A stretch of DNA of 64,000 nucleotides from Vigna angularis (GCF_016808095.1 NC_068971.1:28665631-28729630); one strand, 5' to 3'. Counted from the stretch's first letter, positions 47,553-59,925 are shown. Notes: generated by a model not told the origin, from the letters alone. Program-made: numbers and translations.

Positions 47553-48150
47553 TGATATGGAACAACATGTCTAGATAGAAATAAGCCTAAGAACTAAACA
47601 AGAACAATTAAGAATTGAAATTAAAAGACTAAAAATGTAAGAAAGAAAGGAGAGGAAACTTATCAATTGGAAGACATGCCACTTGAAAGGATCCAAGATA
47701 AATGCCAAGGAAGATTGCCACTTGTTCTTCACAAGATAAGACCCAAAATTAGACTAAAAGACAAAATTCTATCTCAAAGAAGTAATGCAATTGAATGTAA
47801 AACAATCTTTATATTCAAATTTGAAGGTGTGGGTACAAAGGAGACCTTAGGTTGCTTATATAGCATTGAAAGTTGAAGTAGGTGGAGAAAACTAAAGGAT
47901 ATGGGACTTGAAGGCCTTTAAATCTAGTCAGCAGCTCTCAAGGCTGTTTTAAGTCCGACATCTCTTAATACTACAACTTCTTAAGGGTATATAAGCTACC
48001 TAACTAATCTAAAGATCAAAACTAAATCTATGCATGAGATAACTTGCATTACAAACAACTATAAGGAGAATAGACTTATTTATTCTTCTTTCTTTTAAGT
48101 CCAAACTATGTGAAATCGCACATTCCTTACACCTTAAAGAAAAGAGGAGA
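47553..48150 (-). repeat. LTR of the 52260 family, truncated
   Basis: Plus-strand order TGATATGGAA, ATGCCACTTGAAAGGATCCA, AAGATAAGACCCAAAA, TTCTTCTTTCTTTTAAGTCC, CTATGTGAAATCGCACATTC corresponds step by step to 52260-52870. As in that copy, the minus-strand end is ...CCATATCA. The minus-strand start (TGATATGATC) is missing. No internal region adjoins, so it is a solo or truncated LTR. Confidence 0.7.
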
Positions 48151-48189
48151 AAAGGATTCATCTTCAAAAAACTTTAGTGCAAAGGGATA

Positions 48190-50144
48190 TTTGTTGTGAT
48201 CCTTGGGGTGTAGATAAAGTCTTGGTATTGACCAAGGTATGAGGAAGTTTAGCATTGTTTGTTGTATGCTATGCATCCTTGATTTACTTGCATGAAAATC
48301 CTTGTTTGATATATGTTATATGATTTTGATTATGATTATTTGTTGTTATTGTTGGGCAACGGTTTGTTTGTGCATGAGAATAGGTTTTTGGTAATATTTG
48401 TGATGGGTTTTCCCTATGAATGTATTATGTATGTTTTGTTGGGTTATCCCAACAAAGTGTTTGATGCTAAGAGACAACAAAGTTATGATGTTTGGGGGTT
48501 TCCATGATAATATATGTTGAAAGGGTGTGGTAATAATCATATGTAGTATATTTGGGTTTTATTGGAGTATAACATGTCAATGATTGGATTTGGATGATTC
48601 AAGGGATGTTTTATATGTTTTTTAGTATGTTTACATGGGTATATGATGCTTCAATGCATGTATGATGTGTTAAGTATGTTTCCACGCGATCTAGGGTTGA
48701 TGTATTATGTTTGAATGCATGAATCGTGTCCAGAATGTGTTTCGATTCGACAATAATCGACTATCATTTGTTATAATCGATTATATATGTGTCGATGTTG
48801 AGTATGGTTGAGGGAATAATCGATTATTTGAGATGATAATCGATTATCCCTTCTTACATGATGTTTCTAGGTAAATTTGACTAAGATAATCAATTATCTT
48901 AAGTGATAATCGATTATCACAGTGCATTTTTGTGAAAAATGGTGAATATGATTAAGAATGGACGTAGACCAAGCGTGAGGAGCTGTGGAACATGATGATA
49001 ATAAAAGAGTAAGGTTAGTTGTTATGTTTAGGGTCAGGTTTGACTAGTGGTTGAGAGTGGAGCATGAGTGAGTATTGGGATGTACATGAGTATATGATTG
49101 ATGAGCATGAGACTGGAGGATAAATCTACTTGTTGTACCTTGTAAATCCTGGTTGTATCTGTGGATAAGTACTTCCCTCTTCCTTGTGTGCATTGGAAGG
49201 GTTGTTCGGGTATTGAGGATTCCTTGTATGTGGTGAATGTGTCTTCTTTGTCCTTGTGTGGTAGGGTTACATGTTCCTTAGCTGGATTGCAGGACTACTC
49301 GAGTGTATCTATAAGGGAAATCTACATATTAGGCTGTAGGAGCGGTTATAATCGGTGAGGTAGGGTACATGAGTGAGACTGACTCTTTCAACTATGATGT
49401 TTATGGTACGGTGATGCTAATGGTTTTGTCATGATTAGGATAGTCATGATGGTGATGTATCTATGAAGATGATCACGGTACTTGAGATGCTTCAGGTTAT
49501 ATTATGTTGATAGTGGTGTTACTATAATGTTATAGTAAGTAGTTAGCATGGGTGTTAATGACTAGATAGACCAAGAGTCTATGTGTGAGATGTTAGTGAT
49601 GACATCAAGGGTTATAAATCAATGATTGATGATCGAAATTCAAGAATCGGGGATCAATGATCGAGTAATTCAATATGATTGAGTTGTTTATGTTGGTTGT
49701 TATTACTACTATGTATGAGGTGTTTGATTATGGTTGATATAATCAGAAGGTATATATCTTGTTGTGTGTTTTATTATGGTTGGTATAATAAAAAAATATG
49801 TATCTTGTTGTGTGTTTGATTATGATTGATATAATCAATATGTATGTATCTTGTTGTTATCATTGTTTTATCCGTAGCTTACCACATACATGTTTGTGTT
49901 TGAGTGAAATTATCGGTGATGATAGTATAATGTGTTATGTGTAAGTAGATAATGTTACAAATATTCCATAGGCATTATTGACTCAAGAAAGATGATGGGA
50001 ATAACCTTGGAATTCATTTACAACTATTTTTTTAATATAATTAGAGTATTCGTTTTGTTATTTTATTACTCGAAATAATATAATTGGATAATTTTTGTTA
50101 AGTATGTTTTCACGCTAGGTTAATTTTAAATTTTACCTAATAAC
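48190..50144 (+). repeat. Gypsy-type LTR (possible solo LTR)
   Basis: About 2 kb of non-coding sequence with a donor-like start (CCAAGGTATGAGGAAG), an AATCGATTAT-rich middle (48745-48925), the segment shared with 44150-44363, and an end with ...ACTGGTGACA near 50144. An inverted partial copy lies at 42840-43340. Exact ends and TSD were not resolved. Confidence 0.5.
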
Positions 50145-51320
50145 TGGTGACATCTCAGAAATCATATTCCCTAAGTTTTACACAGAAAACTCCTAATATA
50201 AGAAACACATGAAAGGGACTTATGGGTCATTTTGGGGTACAAAAGATTGTAAGAAAAGAAAGACCTTATATCTCAAGTCAAGAGAGGGAGAGGGTGTGAA
50301 TTGGATTAACCCTTTTAAAAAGTCTTTTTGAAATCTTTGAGTTATTGGCTTCTTGAAATCATTAAACAAAGAATTATGAATCAAAGAAGATATAGCAACA
50401 CAAGACATAAACACCCTCAATCTCTTACAAATACCAAGAGCAATCCGAGCTCTTAAACCTGGTTGTACTCACACAGGTATAGAATACAGATTGTTTGAAG
50501 AATGTGATCTTTAACACACTCTTCAAAGTGTTGATTTAATTAGAACTAATCTAGTCCAATTGTCTTTAATGAATCCTTGTTGTTTGATCACAAAGAAAGC
50601 CTTGATTCCTCAAAGAACGTGTCTTTGAGAACACTTGTACACAAACTCAGAAGATTTGTAAGTATTTGAAAATGTTAACGTTTTGGAAACAGGTATCAAA
50701 TCACATATATATAGGATTTTTATATCTTGTCGGAGTATAATCGATTATGTTATTTATATAATCTATTATGCTTTCCTTTCTTTTTTAACAGATTATCCTA
50801 TGTGTGTAATCAATTTTTTAAACACTTAAGCCTATTATTGCTTCATTTAACATTCTTAACATATTAGACTATTTATATAATGGATTAGACTATCCTTTTT
50901 GTTTCAATCGATTATCAAAATTATGTACTCAATTATATTAACACTTAACCATATTAGTCATCCATTTTCCATCCTTAATAGATTATCTCATTTATATAAT
51001 AGATCATGACTTTCTCTCTTTTTTAATTGGTTATGTACCCTTTATAATCGATTATAAGAGAATAGTTTTCCCTTGTTAGCTTTCTAAGTGATCTGGCTAA
51101 ATCTAACATATTATATAGCTTATTTAATCAATTATTTATACCAGAATTGAGATTTTTAATCTATTTAAGACATGATTCACTCAACATTAATGGATTCATT
51201 CATCTACCACACACATGTTAAATATATAAACAATTGTTATGTAATTTTGTTATGCAAGAAACCATTATTAATCTTTTAACCATCAACAAAGACCCCTAGT
51301 TTACTTAAGCAAAAATTCTT
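50145..51320 (-). repeat. Copia LTR-like sequence with AATCGATTA words
   Basis: The block 50690-51200 contains many copies of ATAATCGATTAT-type and ATTATNNATTTATATAAT words and resembles, on the minus strand, the copia LTR at 15366-15687. The upstream part (50220-50690) looks like LTR sequence of a SIRE-like copia. No coding domain. Confidence 0.4.
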
Positions 51321-51329
51321 TTGGCCACA

Positions 51330-52095
51330 TATGAGGAAATATGTTCAAAGACATTGTCATAGATGCATCTCATGGTTACAATCTAAGTCTAAGACAATGC
51401 CTCGTGAACTTTATACTTCGTGTCAGTTGCTTCAACCCCTTGGGAAGATATTAGTTCAAACTTTGTTCTTGGTCTCCAAAAAAACCAAAGGATTGTGATT
51501 CCATTTTTGTGGTAGTTGATCATTTTAGTAAAAAACCACATTTATACCGTATCACAAAGTGGATGATGCAAGCAACATTGCTAGGCTCTTGTTTAGAGGT
51601 GAGACTTCATGGTATATCTTGCACCATTATGTTAGATAGAGACTTCAAGTTCCTTAGTCATTTTTGGAAAACTCTTTGGTCAAGACTAGGAACTAAGCTT
51701 TACTTCTTTACTTCTTATCATCAACAAAATAATGGGCAAACAAAAGTTGTCAACAAGTCACTCTACACTGTTAAAGGTAATCTTAAACGACAACCACAAA
51801 TCTTGGGATAAGTACCTTGCCTATATTGAGTTTACTTACAATAGGGTAGTTCATATGAGTACTAAAATTTCTCCTTTTGAGGTTGTTTATGATTTGAATC
51901 CTCTCACTCTAGTTTATTTACTACCATTTCCTACATCTTTTTACTTTGTTCACAAAGAAAGGATAATTAAATCTAAGTTTATAAAGAAAATACACAAGAG
52001 TGTTAAAAGAAGATTGGGAGGATTCAAGAATATTAGGCCCCATTTAAGCATAGTAGGCCCAAGTTGCAGTTCATATAACCTAAGGAGGATTTGAA
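51330..52095 (+). pseudogene. Ty3/gypsy integrase fragment
   Basis: Reads across two frames. FVVVDHFSKKPH holds the first catalytic Asp region (about 51506-51545). MLDRDFKFLSHFWKTLWSRLGTKLYFF holds the second Asp (51630-51705). The next stretch, NGQTKVVN, has Lys where the catalytic Glu belongs. After a frameshift near 51790 it continues as DKYLAYIEFTYNRVVHMSTK and SPFEVVYDLNPLT (51800-51905). Stops separate the N-terminal zinc-finger remnant (51340-51420). There is no RT upstream and no LTR immediately downstream. Not functional. Confidence 0.88.
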
Positions 52096-52259
52096 GACCT
52101 AGCGTAGTAGTATAGGATTTTATTTGGGCCTTGTACTTGGGCTTTCGAACCTATAAAGGAGTTTGGGCCTACAAGTAGTTGGGCCTTTTGGAAGGAGATG
52201 CATTTCTAGGGTTTAAACCCTAATTGGTGTGCTAGCTTGGAGAGCAAGCAAGGGTTTCC

Positions 52260-52977
52260 TGATATGGAATCGCATGCTTAGAGAGAGATGTTCTAATGAC
52301 AATTAAGAAATGACAATTGAAAAGATTTAAAATGGAAGAGAAAAGGAAGAGAGAACTTATGAACTTGAGGACCCACCACTTGAAATGATCCAAGATAAGT
52401 GTCAAGGTTGGATCGCCACTTGCTTCTCACAAGATAAGACCCAAAAGATGACTTAGAAACAGAATTATATCTCAAAGAAGATAAGCAAATGAATGCAAAT
52501 CACTCTTATATTCATTCAATTAAAGGTGTGTACAAAAGGAGACCCCTAGGCTTCTTATATAACCTCTAGGATGGATTAGGTGGCAAGTTTTAAGGGATGT
52601 GGGACTTGGAGTGCTTCCCAAGCTAACCAACAGCATCTCCAAGGAATCTTAGTCCCACATCTCTTAAATCTTCCATTCCTAAAGGGTTTATAAGCTTCCT
52701 AGCAAGTCTAGAATTCAAAAGCTACAAACTATGCATGTTTACATGCACTACAAGCAACAAAAGAAGAAAGCTTATTTATTCTTCTTTTCTTTTAAGTCCA
52801 AGCTATGTGAAGTCCCACATTGCTTGTACTATAAAGAAAAGAAGAGTTTATAAGCTTCTCTACAACTAAAAATAATGAAAGAACAAAAAAGGCAAATACA
52901 AGCCAATGAAACCTATTCTATTCTTTTTTATGCTTGTCACTTAACTCTTCATTGTTGTCGCATTTATGATCATATCA
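52260..52977 (-). repeat. 3' LTR of a minus-strand gypsy element
   Basis: On the minus strand it starts TGATATGATC at 52977, directly after a purine tract (GGAGGGA), and ends CCATATCA at 52260. The ends are therefore inverted (TGATAT...ATATCA). It is 718 bp. A shorter partial copy is at 47553-48150, and the first 170 bp are repeated at 53921-54097. Confidence 0.75.
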
Positions 52978-53920
52978 TCCCTCCAGGTTGGATAGGATTC
53001 GACCTCAAATCTTGAAAAACTGCAACAAAGAGAGATTAGTGACTTATTCCGTGTATAAACCAAAGGAACTCCTCCTAGATCAAATGTCAACCTACAAAAA
53101 TCATCAAACATTTTGTGAATGAATTTATGTTGACCAATCAATGTATATATAAAAGAAATATTGATAGAATGGGTCTTTGAAATTGGATTTATTTTCTTAG
53201 GGAAAACTAAAAATCCTTCTTTAGAAAAACTTTTATTTTTGTCTTGAGTTAAGTGTAAAAAAGAATACATTAACTCAAGATGTAGGTTGGAAATGGTGTG
53301 TGAAGAAGTGGTAATAAGAGATGAGAAAGGTGGGATATTTCCACAAAAGTTTTTAGGAAAAGAAGAAAGCTTAATAATTGGAGAAAAGTGGAAGGATGGA
53401 AAAACTCCCCTGTCATGGCTTGGATCCATTTGAATGATGGGAGGGGAAGGTGCCTTCAGTAGCACTTTGTCTAAAACTTGTGTCTGCTCCTTTCCTCTCA
53501 CAAGTTTTTCTTTTTCTTTCTTTTCTCTCTCTTCTCTTTATTTTCTCTCATATTCTTCTTTTATGCTTTCATTGCTTTCTTTCCTCTCATTTTCTTATTT
53601 TACTCTCTCCTCTTTTCTATCTTGTAGGTCCTCATTTAAACAATTAAGCATGACCTTCTCTTTTGAATCACTTGATGAGGAAGAAGAGTTATAAGTTGGT
53701 GAAGGTAAGGAAGAGGTAGACTCATTAATGACAATGGATTCACCCTCAATGCATGTTGCCTTTTTATTGGGGCAGACAAATGCTATATGACCATGTCCTA
53801 AGCATTTAAAACATTTAATGTGACTTGGTCTAGAAGGGGATGTAGGTTGGGAAGAGGAATGGTTAGAAAGATAATGAAGACAAGATTTGTTAGTAGGCTC
53901 CTTAGAAACATCATTGGCTT
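52978..53920 (-). pseudogene. Gypsy gag C-terminus (zinc knuckle), charged region and tail
   Basis: On the minus strand a CCHC knuckle (CFKCLGHGHIAFVC, about 53765-53812) is followed by a serine-rich stretch, then a Lys/Glu/Arg-rich segment with a stop (53500-53620), then a tail frame (52941-53501) ending FEVESYPTWRDD just before the purine tract. The order gag, charged coiled coil, tail, purine tract, LTR is the same as in the 20077-25048 element, so the two are relatives with different LTRs. No RT or integrase. Confidence 0.7.
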
Positions 53921-54097
53921 GTGAAGTCCCACATTGCTTGTACTATAAAGAAAAGAAGAGTTTATAAGATTCTCTACAACTAAAAATAACGAAGAACAAA
54001 AAAGGCAAATACAAGCCAATGAAACCTATTCTATTCTTTTTTATTCTTGTTATCACTTTGAAAACTCTTCATTGTTGTCCCATCTATGATAATATCA
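53921..54097 (-). repeat. Duplicated LTR start (direct copy of 52807-52977)
   Basis: About 175 bp nearly identical to 52807-52977, from GTGAAGTCCCACATTGCTTG to ...TATCA. On the minus strand it again begins TGATAT after a purine-rich run (GGAGAGGGGAAA). It is joined directly to the gag fragment, with the rest of the LTR missing. Confidence 0.85.
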
Positions 54098-54972
54098 TTT
54101 CCCCTCTCCATTTGCACTTCATGGTTGGGATGTTTGACTTACTTATGTGGCATGTCACATTTGTTGAATGCTCTCTTTGTGGCTCCAAATTTCAATTTCT
54201 AGACTAGCTTTTCCCTTTCATATTTGGAGACCACTTGCTCTCATTTTCTCCTATAAATAAATGAGTGTAGTAAAATTACTCTGTTGAGGTCGTTCTAGGC
54301 TTTGTTTCTTTGTGAGTCAACTTAGGCTAGAGTTTTCCTTAGTAGTTTCCTCTAGCCTTTTTCCTCTACAATTGGCCCAATCTTTCTTGAGAGACCTTCC
54401 TACTCACCTTAAACACTAAATCACCAAACCATATTCTCTTTTTACTCTTCATTGCTTCATATATTCCTTCCATCCGAGAGGTCCTTCATCAAAGTGCTTG
54501 AAGTTGGAGTCGTCAAGAAGGAATGTTTGGAATAGTTGGGAATAGAAGATCCTATTCTAAGGAGACTCACAAAGTTAAGGGTAATTCTTTGAAGAGTTTC
54601 TCTATACATTCATAACTGATTTTCCATGGGAATGAGTACCACAATTTATAGGCTCAAATCTTACCTAGAGTTGCACAAGTGGAGGGAAATTTGAATTGAA
54701 ATACTGTCCAGGTGCTCCTAAAAGTAAGTCACCATGAGTGGATCATGTGACACTTGTCTACTCGTACTTTTAGCATTGTACTTTTAGCATTGCACCATGT
54801 GTTAAATGAAAAAAAGGGTGCATTCTTTCTTGTCTTGAGGGTCTAACCTAGGGTTTCTCTTAAGCCTACGTAGCCTAATTGGAATCGTATGTAAGTTGCT
54901 CCGACATAGATAAACCCTAATTTGTTCTAGGTCGAAGTACAAGCTCAAAGATCTTGCACTACTTAACCCAAT
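54098..54972. other. Repeat-derived spacer, no gene recognised
   Basis: The plus strand contains CTCCTATAAATAAATGAG (54248-54265), a TATA-like context as found in LTR promoters, followed by transcribed-LTR-like sequence. The border at 54097 looks like the internal end of another gypsy copy on the minus strand. No domain found. Confidence 0.4.
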
Positions 54973-56095
54973 CACTATAGGAATGATTGATATTATCGAC
55001 GGTCATAATTTGTCGGTAATGTATAAAATCCGTCGGTAATTAGCATTTACCGACGGCTTACCGACAGCCAACATACCGTTGGTAAAAACGTTGTCGGTAA
55101 ACTTTACTGACGGATCTTTCGTCCGTCGGTAATTACCGAAGGCTTTTGGCCGTCGGTAAAACCTTCGGTAATTATCGAAGGATCTAGGCCTTCGGTAAAT
55201 CCGTCGATAAATGTCGCGACCTGGTTCATCTTCTTCCTCTTCCTTCGTCGCTGTGTCAATTTTTTTTTTCATTTTCACGAACTCCGCCACCAAAACGGCA
55301 TCACGCGAATAACCATAGGGAATCATGGAGAGTTGAGCTCGTCGGAAAAGTTTAGGACCGGTGATGTTGTGTCATTTTATCATTGAGAGTTGAGCTTGCC
55401 AGAAAAATTTAGGACCGGTTTAGGACCGGTGATGTTGTGTCATTTTATCATGCAGAGTTAAGCTCGCCGGAAAAGTTTAGCACCGGTGATGTTCCTAATC
55501 GCACAAATGAACTCTACAACAGCCCACCAGAAAACTTGAGCTTGCCGGAAAAGTGGAGCTCGCCGGAAAAGTTAAGAGCATCCCGTGATGGTGGAGACTA
55601 TCCTGCGATGGTGGAGAGCAACCCGCAATGGTAGAGAGCTGAAGCCACAAGACGGTAAGGAGAAATGAGTAGTGGTGGTGTGAAACTGAGTTGGTAAAGA
55701 AAATGAGGAGAAATGAGCGTCTTTGCCACATATATTGACACTGGAGGCAGAATTTGGGCGGGAAAATTCTCGCTCTTTTTACCGACGGACATGGACCTTC
55801 GATAAATCCGTCGGTAAGTGAAATAATGGCGGGAAAATTCCTGCTTTTTTTACCGACGGCCAAAAGCCTTTGGTAAAATCGTCGGTAAGTGACATTGACA
55901 TTACCGACGGATTTATCGATGGAACATGTCCGTTAGTAATGTGTATGTTAGTTACCGACGGATTTACCAAAAACTTTTGACTGTCGATAAATAAAATTCA
56001 AAATCCGTCGGTAATGCCGTTGATAATGAGAATTTATCGATGGAAATGTATCCGTCGATAAAAGTCCGTCGATAATATTAATAATTTTTGTAGTG
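54973..56095. mobile_element. Short non-autonomous CACTA element, TSD AAT
   Basis: Left end CACTATAGGAATGATTGATA; right end, on the other strand, CACTACAAAAATTATTAATA. Both continue into TTATCGACGG, a TIR of about 30 bp with a few changes. The 3-bp duplication AAT flanks both sides (54970-54972 and 56096-56098). Many copies of the word CCGTCGGTAA or its complement fill both subterminal regions (55000-55215 and 55780-56070). The interior (55215-55770) is GC-richer and includes a direct repeat around GAAAAGTTTAGGACCGGTGATG. No transposase. 1123 bp. Confidence 0.9.
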
Positions 56096-57947
56096 AATTA
56101 CGAGGTCCAAAAGTTTATTATTACTTTGTACACTTTATTATTCTCTCGAGAGGAGATATTTAGAGATGATCCTAAACCCAATAAAGACTCTTGAAATCTC
56201 CAATATAGCTAAAACCTTTTATAATCTCTTGATCTAAACTCTAGGTCTTATGTGTCTTTTATTATGTGAGTAGTATGATTGTATCATCATCACCTTTACC
56301 TTAATCCTTAATCCTCAATTGGAAATTGAAAAGTAATTCCAAAAAGGAACTAACATCTGTTTTAGATCTCAATTGATAAACTTATTTTGTATCCTTAATA
56401 ATTTCACATAAAGTTGAGACTAAGGAAGAGAATTTAAATGCATGCTATTTCTAAAACACAACCTTCTATCCTGAACTAGTGTTAAAATATTTTTCTGAAT
56501 TAGTTAATAATTCTATTCGTTAGTGTTTAGGTGGATTAATACTTCAAAAGTACTTTGATGCTAAATCCGTAACGAAACAAAAAAGGTCCCATCTTACTTA
56601 ATTGATTAGAGATCATTCCTCTAATATGTGGATTACCTTGCTTATTATGTGTGGTATGTTTTGATGCTGTGTCCAACGTAGTACATCATGTTTATTGAGG
56701 TGAGTGTGACCAACGTCTTGGCGCTATTGTTGGTTTGTTGGCCTTAATTATGTTGTTAATTGTTGCCTCCTCCTACACTAAAGATAATTGGGCCAACTGG
56801 AATCCCAATTTCGAGCACACATTAACATATATGGATGCATGGCATGATCTTGTTTCATAGTTTTGGATTTAAAACCGACATGCATGCTTTATTCAATTTC
56901 TTGTAAGTTGAAGCTTTGAGATAGGAAAATCTGATCTTCAAGAATTATTAAAGGAAGGAAAGGAAAACATTGAGGGAGGACAAATGGGTGTTCGTTACCT
57001 CATGTTCAAATTCCCTGCAAAAATGTGGATATATATAAGTTCCGACAAGCTACAAGATTTAATTTTTTATAAATGGTTAAATTAGCGATGAAAATTAAGG
57101 AAAAAAAACAAGCACAAGACATTGATTTTCTTGTATGTCCTAATCCTAACTCGCATTGTTGAGTTAGATATTTGATTATTAGTGGACCACCTAAACTTGG
57201 ATACCACTTGGTTCTCTTTCGCCTTCTTTGCGGGACCTTTGACATTATCAAAACGTCCTTGACTCTATTGCACCTAGCTAGTGGGAGGTAAATACCCTTT
57301 TATATATATAATGGCTTTGCTTTTCATTTTCTTCATCGAATATGAATCCGAAGATTCTCCACCACCTTCCTTATCTTTCTTGAAAAGGACATTTCTGGTG
57401 AGAAAACGTTGCCGATAGGTTTTTCCTATGGCACTTTTCTACGGACGGATAGCAAAGGAAAAACACAGAAAAACTGATATAACAAATTTATTACCTAAAT
57501 ACTTCGAGACAATGAAGTGTACCAAAACCCTTTTCGTGTCATGTTTTGCTAGGTGTCTGACTCTTTGCTCTCATTGGTTTTGCAAGCAGTTTTGGCTTTA
57601 GATTTCTTCCACTGTTAAAGTTATATTCCTGTAAAATTCTATCCGTCTACATTATACGTGCGTAATAAATATTACAAATTTTCTCATTTTGAATTCAAGT
57701 TCGTCACTTAATAAACGTTGTTTATGTTGATAGAAATGGGAAAAATTACTTTCTCTAGTTTACCTTTAATTGTGTTTTTAAAAATAAAATATGTACATTG
57801 ATGAAGAAGTTATATTTTAATTGATAATAATATATTATAAAAACCTGAAATCTTGAATCCCGAAAAGGTTAAATATTTCCCTCGCTGAGTTATCAATACA
57901 GCTATACGTTGTCATTCGTGTACTATTAGCAATATACAATCACTTTG

Positions 57948-58014
<67 letters not shown>

Positions 58015-58204
58015 CTAAATTTGTAGCTAATATTATCATATGCTTATTAAAAACTAATAGACTTTTTTATTAAGAAAAATAATAAAATTTATTAAGAAAA
58101 GAATTTTCAAAATTTCCTATACATAAAACCTTTCTCAAGCGCTACTACAAATATACATTCTCGTGTATTTGTACCTAAGACATTAATTAATAAAAAAAAT
58201 AAAA
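56096..58204. other. Intergenic sequence, no gene recognised
   Basis: Mostly AT-rich. A 35-codon frame starts at 57311 just after a TATATATATA run (57300-57310), with a donor-like CTGGTGAGAAAA inside; this is too little to call an exon. A (AT)n microsatellite lies at 57951-58012. Nothing else recognised. Confidence 0.4.
57951..58012. repeat. (AT)n microsatellite
   Basis: About 31 uninterrupted AT dinucleotides. Confidence 0.97.
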
Positions 58205-59648
58205 ACAAGTCATGTATTTAGAAATGGAGGCATCGGATAAAAATAATACTTGGAAGCTAGTCCTCTACCACTGGTAAAAACCTGTTTGGTACAAATGGGT
58301 TTATATAGTAAACGACAAAGATGATGGAACCATGGAGAGGTATAAGACTAGACTGGTGGCAAAAAGATTCATTCAAACATATGAAGTAGATTATATGAAA
58401 AATGTTACACTAGTTACAAATATGAACACAATTAGAGTTATATTATCATTGGTAGTAAATCATGATGGAAACTTGTTGCAATTTGATGTGAAAAGTGTTT
58501 TTTTCACATGAAGATTTTGAAGAAGAAATATACATAGAGGTACCACTTGGACATATGGGACAAATTGCGGCAAACACAATATGCAAACTAAAAAAAGGAT
58601 GAAACAGTCACCTAGAGCATGGTTTGGGAGTTTCATTAAACTCATGATGAGTCTCCAGTGTAAATAGAGTCAAAGGTATCACACCTTATTTATTAAGTAG
58701 GGGAAGTAACAATTTTGTTAGTTTATGTAGAAGATATTATTGTGACTGGCAATGATGAACATGAATTTGAAATTAACTTATTGGAAAATTGGAATATTTC
58801 CTAGGAATTGAAGTTTTTCACTCCAAGAAAGGGATTTTTAGATCTTAACAAAAATATATTATTGATTTGTTGAAAGAAATAGGTAAAATAATATGTAAAG
58901 CAATGAGAAAACTTGTTGATCCAAATGTAAAGTTGAGGAAATGAGGAGGATAGTGTGATTGTTGATAAAGAAAAAGTATAAAAGACTTGTAGGAAGACTT
59001 ATTTATTTATCTCACACTAGACTTGATATTACTTTTTGTTGAGTAATTCAATTTATGCATCAACCAAAGGAAGCTCAATTACAAGTTGCTATTATGATTA
59101 TTTAGTATTTGAAAGGGACACTAAGAAGAGGAATTTTGTTAAGAAGAAACAAGAATGTCAATCTTGAAGCATATATTTATGTTGATTATGCAGGTTTAGT
59201 TGTTGATAGAAGATTGACTATTGATTATTATACTTTCCTTGGTGGAAACTTGGTAAAAGAGTAAAAAGAAACGTGTGGTAGCTAGGTCTAGTGTTAAAGA
59301 AGAATTTTGAACAATAGCTCAAAGGATATGTGAGATATTCTGGCTAAAAATTATACTCAAAGACTTGAAGATGGAATGGGATGGACCTATGAAGTTATAT
59401 TGTGATAACAAATCTCGATTAACATAACCCATAATCTAGTACAACATGATAAAACCAAACATATTGAAGTTGACACACATTACATTAAAGAAAAGCTTGA
59501 ATATGGCATGATTTGCACACCACATGTTTCTTCTCAAGGACAACTTGCATATATACTTATGAAAGGATCGAATAATGGTAATTTTGAAAGAATTGTATCC
59601 AAACTGGGAAACACTTACTCACCAGCTTGAAAGGAGGGGGTGGGGGGT
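58205..59648 (+). pseudogene. Ty1/copia reverse transcriptase-RNase H, 5'-truncated and broken
   Basis: Plus-strand pieces in order: NNTWKLV, KPVWYKWVYIVNDKDDGT-like block (58232-58330), RLVAKRFIQTYEVDYM, MNTIRVILSLVVNHDGNLLQFDV (58423-58494), KQSPRAWFGSF (58603-58635), then VYVEDIIVTGNDE at about 58721-58760. There the catalytic YVDD box has become YVED. A later block reads LVGRLIYLSHTRLDIT, then an RNase H-like VDYAG, then CDNKS...HNLVQHDKTKHIEVDTHYIKEKLEYG (59400-59505) and KGSNNGNFERIVSKLG near the C-terminus. Many stops and frameshifts. Gag, protease and integrase are absent. Confidence 0.88.
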
Positions 59649-59868
59649 TGTTGATATATTTTAGGAAACTTTTGACGTTATTCTTATTTATTATAAATAT
59701 GTATTTATTAGGTTTTAAGTTTGTATATTTTATCTTTATTTCTAAACTTGTTCGGTAGGATTCTAAAATTGTAAAGAAGAATTTATGTATATATATTCAA
59801 TGTGTATGGTGATAAAGAGTTAGTGAGAATCATCTCATTCTCTTTTATTCTTGTAAGTATTAATAACA
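59649..59868 (+). repeat. 3' LTR of the copia fragment
   Basis: Begins TGTTGATATATTTTAGG directly after the purine run GGAGGGGGTGGGGGG (polypurine tract, 59633-59647) and ends TTAATAACA. Ends TGTT...AACA are inverted. It is about 220 bp. No 5' partner was found. Confidence 0.8.
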
Positions 59869-59925
59869 AAAATGTATTTATTTTTTTTATAAATGAAGAG
59901 GTTATAGTTTGTACACTACTAAAAG

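Noticed and set aside
57311..57418. Possible small gene with a TATA run just before an ATG
   Set aside because: Only 35 codons, no domain, and the TATA run directly abuts the ATG, leaving no room for a 5' leader.
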